Of a DNA stretch of 51,363 bases, positions 43,757 to 50,219 are shown in pieces (position 1 is the stretch's first letter; the number at the start of each line of letters is the position of its first letter). The notes under the pieces were generated by a model. That model saw only the letters and a list, made by a program, of their open reading frames with translations, did not search any database and had not been told where the DNA came from. Source of the stretch: an uncultured Chlamydiae bacterium (GTDB lineage Bacteria > Chlamydiota > Chlamydiia > Chlamydiales > CALBHK01). The stretch is from the NCBI GenBank assembly GCA_937894565.1, contig CALBHK010000397.1:1-51363 (forward strand), given 5' to 3'. A program made the position numbers and the translations under genes.

Positions 43757-45074
43757 AATTTTCACCATTCAACTTAATGTTGCATGGCTCGTTTCTATGC
43801 AGCTTGTACTTCCTATAACGATCGACAATAACATCGCAATATTTTGGATCGAGCTCGCAACCAAAACATCGGCGGTCCAACTGCTCTGCTGCGATTAGTG
43901 TTGTCCCGGAGCCCAGGAAGAAATCGAATACAAGATCATCCTTCTTTGAGCTGTTATTGATAAGATAGCCAATTAATGGGATAGGTTTCATGGTAGGATG
44001 CTCGGCATTTCTCTGCGGCCTATCGAATTTAAGAAGGGTGGTTTGCTTGCGGTTATTATACCAACGATGCTTCTCTCCCTCTTTCCATCCGTAAAGCACA
44101 GGATCATGGTCGCTGTATTCCTTGCCCCCGAAAAGGACAGGTTCATGCTGCCATTGATAATCTTGCCGTCCAAGAACAAGGGAGTTCTTTAACCAGATAA
44201 GACACTGTGTCATTTTTAAGTTTGACTCCCTGAAAAACCGGCGGAATTTTTCCCCTTCAGAATCGGCATGAAATACATAGATTCCAGCTCCTTCTTTCAT
44301 GAAGACGAAAGCATTCACATAGAAATCTCGCAAAAGGGATTCAAAGTCCTCATTTGAGAGATCGTCATTTTTAATGGTAAGCTTCTCTTTTGTGCCGCCC
44401 TTATACGCAACATTATAAGGGGGATCTGTGATTACCAGATCAATCAGTTCTGACTCAAGTACCTTTTCGATATCACCATGAATTGTGGCGGATCCACAGA
44501 TTAGCCGATGCCTTCCCAAATCATAAATATCGCCAGGCTTAGACTTTGGTTCCTCCGGCAATTCTTCTTCATAGCCGTCATCAATCGCTTCAATCTTTTC
44601 GGGGTCTTTGAACTGAAGTTCAGTTTCGGTAAATCCCCAATTGAACAAATCTTTTACCTCCCATTCATTGGCTAAACGCTCCCAATCCCATTCCCCAGAA
44701 TTCTTATTGCTGCGAATAAGATATTCTTCAGCTTCCCTGGAAGTAAGCTGCCGGTTTGGAACCCGCACTTCGATTTTTTCTTTTCCACGACCTAGTGCTT
44801 TCATAGCTTTAACCCTCATGTGGCCAGCCAAGATAGTATTATCTAGATTGACGACGATGGTCTCCACATAGTTAAAGCTTTTTAATGATTGCTTTAGCTT
44901 TTCCATCTGATCTTTTGTGATCTTGCGAGGATTTTTCTCGTGATCTTTGAAGTCTTTGATCTGCCTGGTTTCCGTATGCCATACCAGCTCATCTAAAACG
45001 ATTTCAGATTCTTGCGCGGGGGTCTCAATTTCGACCGGCTGGACCTCCGAATCCTTAGTTTTGCTCTTTGCCAT
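43749..45074 (-). CDS. ParB-like nuclease/DNA methyltransferase fusion
   Basis: A 441-residue fusion. Residues 38-155 form a ParB/Srx domain (QIKDFKDHEKNPRKITKDQM, and TILAGHMRVKAMKALG with the GHxR core). Residues 180-430 form an N6-adenine/N4-cytosine methyltransferase of beta order: DPPY at 217-220 and FFLGSGTT (S-adenosylmethionine loop) at 385-392. Such fusions are common next to phage terminases and probably modify phage DNA against host restriction or mark packaging sites. It overlaps terS by eight bases. No restriction enzyme partner is visible. Confidence 0.9.
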   Translation of the reverse strand: MAKSKTKDSEVQPVEIETPAQESEIVLDELVWHTETRQIKDFKDHEKNPRKITKDQMEKLKQSLKSFNYVETIVVNLDNTILAGHMRVKAMKALGRGKEKIEVRVPNRQLTSREAEEYLIRSNKNSGEWDWERLANEWEVKDLFNWGFTETELQFKDPEKIEAIDDGYEEELPEEPKSKPGDIYDLGRHRLICGSATIHGDIEKVLESELIDLVITDPPYNVAYKGGTKEKLTIKNDDLSNEDFESLLRDFYVNAFVFMKEGAGIYVFHADSEGEKFRRFFRESNLKMTQCLIWLKNSLVLGRQDYQWQHEPVLFGGKEYSDHDPVLYGWKEGEKHRWYNNRKQTTLLKFDRPQRNAEHPTMKPIPLIGYLINNSSKKDDLVFDFFLGSGTTLIAAEQLDRRCFGCELDPKYCDVIVDRYRKYKLHRNEPCNIKLNGENYA

Positions 45075-45120
45075 CTTTCATCTCTCTGATTTAATTTTTT
45101 TTCTTGTACAGAACTTGTAG

Positions 45121-45149
45121 ACCAATTTTTTCCTAATTACCAAATTGGT
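45121..45149 (-). promoter_or_regulatory. Inverted repeat upstream of the methyltransferase gene
   Basis: ACCAATTT (45121-45128) and AAATTGGT (45142-45149), eight-base perfect arms with 13 bases between, lie 47 bp upstream of the methyltransferase start. This is an operator-like arrangement. No partner protein can be named. Confidence 0.45.
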
Positions 45150-45182
45150 AAAAAACGATAGAAAATCGGTATTTAAGATTTA

Positions 45183-45222
45183 AGAGAGTAATTGAGGAAG
45201 GGGAGTAGAGAGAGTAATTGAG
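45183..45222. repeat. 14-bp direct repeat in a purine-rich tract
   Basis: AGAGAGTAATTGAG occurs at 45183-45196 and 45209-45222, embedded in AG-rich sequence between the methyltransferase and DUF1064 genes. It may be iterons or a decayed tandem repeat. Position next to terminase genes also allows a packaging-site role, but nothing proves it. Confidence 0.5.
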
Positions 45223-45243
45223 TAGAAGCCTTAATGGCTTAAT

Positions 45244-45585
45244 TTAAACTTTGCTGACGATTTCAATGGTAATTGGATATAAATCCTCAACCATCTTTCG
45301 CTTTGTCTGGCTTAAAGCCGTATCCTTTCCTTTGGTATCGATAAAGCTTATTTCACCATTTGCATAAAAAACTTGAAAATCACAAACATATCGCACTTTT
45401 CCAGGGAGGTCAAAGGGGATTTGTCTTAGAAAAAACAAAACCTCTCCTGCTTTTTGAAGGATTTGGAGCTTATCGTAATACCTTCGCTCTAATTTCGATG
45501 GGAATTTTTTACCATCCCTCTCGCAAGGAACTGCACCAAATTTATGCTTTGGTCTCCCTTTTGGTCTAAAAAATTGTATAGTCAT
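45244..45585 (-). CDS. DUF1064 phage nuclease-like protein
   Basis: A 113-residue protein with GRPKHKFGAVPCERDGKKFP, then SKLERRYYDKLQILQKAGEV, RQIPFDLPGKVRYVCDFQVF and ISFIDTKGKDTALSQTKRKM. The order E in LERRYY, D in CDF, and D-x-K in IDTKG fits a PD-(D/E)XK nuclease core typical of DUF1064. Members are phage-encoded and often lie before terminase genes. They may resolve DNA branches before packaging (inferred). The first gene of the packaging module. Confidence 0.82.
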   Translation of the reverse strand: MTIQFFRPKGRPKHKFGAVPCERDGKKFPSKLERRYYDKLQILQKAGEVLFFLRQIPFDLPGKVRYVCDFQVFYANGEISFIDTKGKDTALSQTKRKMVEDLYPITIEIVSKV

Positions 45586-45748
45586 TTGATATAGGCATGC
45601 TCCTCTGATATTAAAGAATTTTTATTCTGTCAGATTTTTTGATTTTCTTGCATCTACATATTGAACATACGCGTGGTAAAGTGCATATGTCCATTTTACA
45701 TGCAATATGGCGAGATTAAGATGAAATTGCCAGATTTAAGGAAAGATG

Positions 45749-45776
45749 AAATAGGGAAACAGCTGTTTCCCTATTT
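45749..45776. promoter_or_regulatory. Perfect 28-bp palindrome centred on CAGCTG
   Basis: A 28-bp perfect palindrome with no loop (GGGAAACAGCTGTTTCCC with five more paired bases on each side). It lies about 165 bp upstream of the DUF1064 start and just after the stop of the small lipoprotein gene at 45804. Loop-free symmetry favours a dimer-binding operator over a terminator. The core is shared with 24729-24742, upstream of the portal gene. Confidence 0.6.
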
Positions 45777-45803
45777 AGAATGACAGCTGCTGCTTAGAGA
45801 ATT

Positions 45804-46007
45804 CTAATTATCAGAATCACCTTGAGGAGTCGGTAGGCCCTTCATTCTGGGACCTTCGCTATTTCGTTTAGTACTTGGAGCATTTCTAGTTGCTACAATA
45901 CCCTTCATGCGAGGTCCTTCAGGGATATTTTGATAATCGTAAGTTTGACAACAGCATCCTTGAAAAATGGGTAGAAGTAAAAGAAGTAGCTGAGAAAATT
46001 TCGACAT
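45804..46007 (-). CDS. Small lipoprotein-like protein with duplicated EGPRMKG motif
   Basis: A 67-residue protein. The N-terminus is a signal peptide (SKFSQLLLLLLPIFQGCCCQ) with possible lipidation at the first of three cysteines, although the lipobox (FQGC) is not classical. The mature part has a duplicated motif EGPRMKG (about residues 30-36 and 51-57) in a disordered, Pro/Asn-rich chain. The function is unknown. It lies between the AbiEii copy 2 gene (nine bases away) and the packaging module. It might be a small outer-membrane or superinfection protein; no family is recognised. Confidence 0.5.
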   Translation of the reverse strand: MSKFSQLLLLLLPIFQGCCCQTYDYQNIPEGPRMKGIVATRNAPSTKRNSEGPRMKGLPTPQGDSDN

Positions 46008-46016
46008 AAGCAGTCC

Positions 46017-46880
46017 TCATTTTTGATTCTCTATAAGATTGGTATTTAATCGAAGCCAATCGTTAATCTTAACTAGAACCTGATCAATGTTTAAGGGTAG
46101 ATTCTCTGCACGCAAATTTTTTAGATACTCGCTCCAAAAATTTTGCATTCGCGACCTTTCGTCCTTCTCATATGCAATCGGCAAAACAAGGATGGTCTCC
46201 CGATGCTCGAATACCGTGCGTATAATCCCTTCTAAATTAAGGAAGAACGGCAATTGTGAAGAGGATATCATGGAATAAAGGTCGTGAAAGTCTTTCATGC
46301 GGCTATTAAAGGAACCTCGATGGACAATCGTCTCCAATTTTTCGGCAAAAATAAATTCTTTGGGATAACAAGACAGCTTTACACTGCTTTCAAAAAGCAT
46401 GCCTTTCGAAGGTGTTGTTAGTGGAATCGAATATTCAATAGGTTCTACAACGTCTCCAAAGCCAATATCTATAGCAACTTTAAACCTAATATTGCCAAAA
46501 TATGCAATCATCGCTACTTCAGCTCCTGGATATCCCATATGAGGATGGGCCAGTTCGCTTACTTTAAGCTCTTGAAAGATAAATCCATCTTTAAGGTCAA
46601 TGCTTGCGATTTCCTCAAAAATATTCCTTAATTCTCCAACTCCATTACTCAAGCTTTGTGCGAGAAAATCGAGATCGCTTGTTTCTCTCCCAATTTCGAT
46701 ATATTTGGAGAGAAGAATACCGCCTTTTAAGACAAAATGCTCACGGAAATTCGACTTAGCCAAACGCACGAGAAAGCGCTCAAGTGTGAGATTCTGCCAA
46801 AGATCAGCGGGATCTCGATTTTTTTCTTTCGCGATAGCTCGCAGTTTTGCTTTAAATGATTTTTCTAAATCCGACGTCAT
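46017..46880 (-). CDS. abiEii: AbiEii-type toxin (nucleotidyltransferase), copy 2
   Basis: A 287-residue paralogue of the toxin at 40380. Motifs: FVLKGGILLSKYI (50-61), D69 and D71 in ETSDLDFL, FGDVVEPIEYSIPLTTPSKG, CYPKEFIFAEKLETIV and NSRMKDFHDLYSM. The KGGI replaces KGGS seen in copy 1 and in the usual GS motif, so the serine that helps hold the nucleotide is missing one position after GG. Activity may differ. It starts in an ATGA overlap with its antitoxin. Confidence 0.88.
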   Translation of the reverse strand: MTSDLEKSFKAKLRAIAKEKNRDPADLWQNLTLERFLVRLAKSNFREHFVLKGGILLSKYIEIGRETSDLDFLAQSLSNGVGELRNIFEEIASIDLKDGFIFQELKVSELAHPHMGYPGAEVAMIAYFGNIRFKVAIDIGFGDVVEPIEYSIPLTTPSKGMLFESSVKLSCYPKEFIFAEKLETIVHRGSFNSRMKDFHDLYSMISSSQLPFFLNLEGIIRTVFEHRETILVLPIAYEKDERSRMQNFWSEYLKNLRAENLPLNIDQVLVKINDWLRLNTNLIENQK

Positions 46881-47470
46881 GTTGTATAAGATAAAATGTA
46901 TGGGGTGATGTTTACACGCAACGTCTTTGCATATGCGCCAAGTTTTTTAGGGTCTGGCTTATATTTAGTGTTCTGAAAATATTTCTGAATTGCTTTTATT
47001 GCAATTTCCTTGCTCAGATAGCGAAACGCATCAACAATACAACGCTCTCTATCAAAAATATGGACGTTATATTCACCTAAAGCAATTTCGATTCTTCCGA
47101 GCTCAGTATTACGCATTCTGACGATTCTGGTATTGGGTCGCTTTGAAGGATGGGATTCATGGGGTACTGCAATCCAGATTTCTCGCATAATCTGATCCGT
47201 CAAATCGTAGTAACAAAGCGCAGAAATCAAACAGATGACCCCATCAGGAATGCTCGCTGCAACCAATGCTAAGTTTTCCCACTGAATCTCAACTTCTGGT
47301 TCATATTGAGCAAAGCGGTAAGCTCCTGGATAAATCCTTTCTAAAGTGCCTTTTCTCACTAAATAAGCTAGTGCATGCCTTGGGACATCCTGTTTTTCTG
47401 CATCTGCTGCTGTAAAAAAAGGAACGTTAAGAAACGGATCTAATTGCTTCATATATTTTGATTGTCTCAT
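46877..47470 (-). CDS. abiEi: AbiEi-type antitoxin/transcriptional regulator, copy 2
   Basis: A 197-residue protein with the same plan as the antitoxin at 41237: winged-helix part (AADAEKQDVPRHALAYLVRK, then GTLERIYPGAYRF) and C-terminal domain (SIPDGVICLISALCYYDLTD, IFDRERCIVDAFRYLSKE). Identity to copy 1 is about one half by eye, so the duplication is old. An ACCC-N13-GGGT inverted repeat lies 21 bp upstream, matching the centre of the copy 1 operator. It neutralises its toxin and probably represses the operon. Confidence 0.88.
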   Translation of the reverse strand: MRQSKYMKQLDPFLNVPFFTAADAEKQDVPRHALAYLVRKGTLERIYPGAYRFAQYEPEVEIQWENLALVAASIPDGVICLISALCYYDLTDQIMREIWIAVPHESHPSKRPNTRIVRMRNTELGRIEIALGEYNVHIFDRERCIVDAFRYLSKEIAIKAIQKYFQNTKYKPDPKKLGAYAKTLRVNITPYILSYTT

Positions 47471-47490
47471 TTCTTAAATCTATAAAATCT

Positions 47491-47511
47491 ACCCGTTTAA
47501 GTCAAATGGGT
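47491..47511 (-). promoter_or_regulatory. abiE copy 2 operator candidate, ACCC-N13-GGGT
   Basis: ACCCGTTT (47491-47498) and AAATGGGT (47504-47511) form an inverted repeat with seven of eight paired. The ACCC-N13-GGGT spacing equals that inside the larger inverted repeat before abiE copy 1. It lies 21 bp upstream of the antitoxin start. Confidence 0.52.
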
Positions 47512-47757
47512 TGTTCTTGAAGAATTTATCGTTGACGTCAAATCAAAAAAGACTTTATAAGACAAGTAAGGAATATGCACAAAGAATTTTAATATTTGAT
47601 GCAATGATAGCGTTTGTCATTGATTTTCAAAGACATGCATACTCATGGTTTTATAAATGAGCGGTCAAAATCAAGCAAATTTGGGGGAAATCGCCGCTAT
47701 TAAGGGAAGCGCCGCCCTTGATGCCTCTTGCCAAAAACATAGCTATAGGCGCGATAT
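47512..47757. other. Divergent promoter region between abiE copy 2 and the cus-like operon
   Basis: This 246-bp stretch holds no gene. The two units are transcribed away from each other, so promoters for both should lie here. A short inverted repeat AAGGG-N8-CCCTT lies near 47700-47720. No clear -35/-10 pair or metalloregulator operator can be assigned by eye. Confidence 0.5.
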
Positions 47758-49053
47758 ATGATTAAGACTATAGGTTTTGGGCTACTTCTTTTACTTTGTT
47801 CATTAAGAACATTTTGTATTGCTGACGACAATATCAATTTTTCTCCTCTTCAATTGAATGTTCTAGTAGATGAAGTCATTCGTCGAAATCCAAATCTTGA
47901 TGCAACGCGTTTAAGAATTCAAGCTGCACATGAAGTTGTTCACAGAGTACAGGTGCTTGACGATCCTCAAGTAATGATCACGTCTGATCAAAATAAATTT
48001 CATAAGACTAGTGACTTTACCCCTATGATGGGCTATGAGATTAGCCAGGTGATTCCCTTCCCTGGCAAGCTGCGCTTGAAGGGAGAAATTGCACGGCAAG
48101 TCATGTTACAGCAACAGAGCATACAAATTACGACCTATCGCGAGCTCATTCGACAAACCAAATTACTTTACTATCAATTATATACTAATGCTGTTTCTAT
48201 AAGAATTAATACAGATAATTCTAGCCTTGTTAATGCGCTAATTGAAGATAGCATGGCACTGTATCGATCTGGAAAAGGAGAATATGTAGATACAATTAAG
48301 ATGCAGTTAGAGCTACAAATGCTAGAAGAACAGCGTCTCATGCTTGAATCTGAAAAAGTAATGTTCAAGAGTATGCTAAATGCTTTATTGAATCGTTCTC
48401 CTAATGAAGCTTTAGGTGACCCGATAGCCTCTTTTACCAAACCATTTCAACTCTCATACATTCAAGCCGAATCAATTGCCTTAACTTCGCGATCAGAACT
48501 TCATCGAATGCAGGCGATGGTCATGGAACAGGAAAAAATGGCGCAGCTAGCACGCCGTAACTACTATCCCGACTTCGAAGTGGGTGTAGCATATGAAAGA
48601 ATGAATAATAATTTTGATGGTCATGTCGATGATGCCATAATGTTCAAGGTAGGGTTTAATCTTCCGATTTGGATTCCAGAAAAACAAGCAAGAGAAGTGC
48701 GTGAGGCACGTGCTAATGCTTTTGCGAACCAGAAGGAATTGGAAGGAATGAAAGCCATGATCTCCGGAAAATTGAAGGAGCTACTTGCAAAACTCAAATC
48801 TACTGATGATAAAATTTCTCTCTATAGAGATGGAATTTTACCAAAGGTCAAAGAAGCATTCTCAGCATTGCTCTCTTCCTTCCGTTCTGGTGAAGGAAAG
48901 TTTGTGCTTCTGCTGGATACTTGGCGACAAGCGTTTAATGCTGAACTTGAGTATGAACGCTTTCTTTCAGAGCGCGAAATCATCATAGCAGAACTAGAGC
49001 GTGCAATGGGTATGACATTGGAGGAGATCTTATGCGACTATACGATGCGATAA
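47758..49053 (+). CDS. Outer-membrane efflux protein, CusC/TolC-like
   Basis: A 431-residue TolC-family protein. A signal peptide (KTIGFGLLLLLCSLRTFCIA, cleavage near IADDN) is followed by LQLNVLVDEVIRRNPNLDAT, then GYEISQVIPFPGKLRLKGEI, a first helical hairpin, and a second repeat with FKVGFNLPIWIPEKQAREVR and KFVLLLDTWRQAFNAELEYE. It is distantly related to the CzcC-like protein at 25438 but not a recent copy. The downstream adaptor gene starts 22 bp before its stop, showing translational coupling. Confidence 0.85.
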   Translation: MIKTIGFGLLLLLCSLRTFCIADDNINFSPLQLNVLVDEVIRRNPNLDATRLRIQAAHEVVHRVQVLDDPQVMITSDQNKFHKTSDFTPMMGYEISQVIPFPGKLRLKGEIARQVMLQQQSIQITTYRELIRQTKLLYYQLYTNAVSIRINTDNSSLVNALIEDSMALYRSGKGEYVDTIKMQLELQMLEEQRLMLESEKVMFKSMLNALLNRSPNEALGDPIASFTKPFQLSYIQAESIALTSRSELHRMQAMVMEQEKMAQLARRNYYPDFEVGVAYERMNNNFDGHVDDAIMFKVGFNLPIWIPEKQAREVREARANAFANQKELEGMKAMISGKLKELLAKLKSTDDKISLYRDGILPKVKEAFSALLSSFRSGEGKFVLLLDTWRQAFNAELEYERFLSEREIIIAELERAMGMTLEEILCDYTMR

Positions 49054-50219
49054 AAGGTGCGATCGTTGCGTTTTTTGTGGCGATTACGGTTATAAGCTGC
49101 CAATCAGAGCAAAAACCACAGGAACAGAAATCAGAGCAGAACGATAAACCTACAAGTATGTCGAATATGGAAGGCATGCCTCCTCCGGGATATGCAGAAG
49201 TAAAAATCGATCCGCAGCGTATCCAACTCTTTGGAGTGCGTACAGAAAAAATTATTTCTCGAGAAATAAACAAGTCTATTCGTGCTGTGGGCATTGTTGC
49301 TGCTGATGAAAGGCGTGTCGCAAATGTTCAAACAAAGTTTAGTGGATGGATTGTCGATCTCTATGTGAACTTCACCAACCAGACTGTCAATCAAGGAGAG
49401 CCTTTATTTTCTGTCTATAGCCCCGCTCTTCTTGCCACTCAAGAAGAATACATAATCGCGAAGAAAGGTTCAAAGAATCAACTTAAAGGGACTTTTGGTG
49501 AGGAATACTCCCGCACAAATCAGAAACTTCTTGAATCAGTCAGGCAACGCTTAGAATTATGGGATATTCCCCAAGAAGAAATAGATCGTTTAGATCGACA
49601 AGCTATCCCCATGAAAACGCTTACCCTCCGTTCTCCTATCAATGGAATTGTGTTACAGAAAAATGCTTTTGCTGGGATGAATGTTGAACCAGGCATGAAT
49701 ATCTTTACTGTTGCCGATCTTTCTCACGTTTGGGTATTGGCGGATATTTTTGAACAAGATATCGCCTCTATTCGCATTGGGCAGCAAGCAACTTTGACAA
49801 TGAATGCTTATCCTGGAAGAACTTTCGAGGGACAAGTTGATTTTATTAATTATGTCCTTGATCAAACGACGCGAACGACAAAGCTTCGCTTTGATTTCAA
49901 TAATATGGAAATGCTTTTGAAACCAGGCATGTACGGGGTTATTGAGTTAACGATCCCGATAGGATTTGTATTGGCTCTTCCTGAAGCAGCAGTTATCGAC
50001 ACCGGAACAAAAAAAATTGTATTCATTGAAAAAACACCAGGTTTTTACAGACCTATTGAAGTACAACTAGGCGCCAAAGGAGGAGGCTACTATCAGGTTT
50101 TAAAAGGTTTAAATGAAAATGACTTAGTGGTAACGAGCTCCCAATTTTTGATGGATTCAGAGAGTCGGATCCAAGCCACTGGAGGGGGAATGCAAGGAAT
50201 GGAGATGGAACAAAAATGA
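49032..50219 (+). CDS. cusB: RND periplasmic adaptor, CusB-like lipoprotein
   Basis: A 395-residue adaptor with GGAGGAGAT before the ATG. The N-terminus (IKGAIVAFFVAITVISCQSE) has a lipobox ending VISC, so it is probably lipidated. Motifs: KFSGWIVDLYVNFTNQTVNQ, PLFSVYSPALLATQEEYIIA, LRSPINGIVLQKNAFAGMNV, and VWVLADIFEQDIASIRIGQQ. YSP.L.ATQ.EY is characteristic of CusB/SilB adaptors. Met-rich ends (MSNMEGMPPPG and GGGMQGMEMEQK) fit Cu(I)/Ag(I) binding. It overlaps the pump gene by ATGA. Confidence 0.87.
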   Translation: MRLYDAIKGAIVAFFVAITVISCQSEQKPQEQKSEQNDKPTSMSNMEGMPPPGYAEVKIDPQRIQLFGVRTEKIISREINKSIRAVGIVAADERRVANVQTKFSGWIVDLYVNFTNQTVNQGEPLFSVYSPALLATQEEYIIAKKGSKNQLKGTFGEEYSRTNQKLLESVRQRLELWDIPQEEIDRLDRQAIPMKTLTLRSPINGIVLQKNAFAGMNVEPGMNIFTVADLSHVWVLADIFEQDIASIRIGQQATLTMNAYPGRTFEGQVDFINYVLDQTTRTTKLRFDFNNMEMLLKPGMYGVIELTIPIGFVLALPEAAVIDTGTKKIVFIEKTPGFYRPIEVQLGAKGGGYYQVLKGLNENDLVVTSSQFLMDSESRIQATGGGMQGMEMEQK

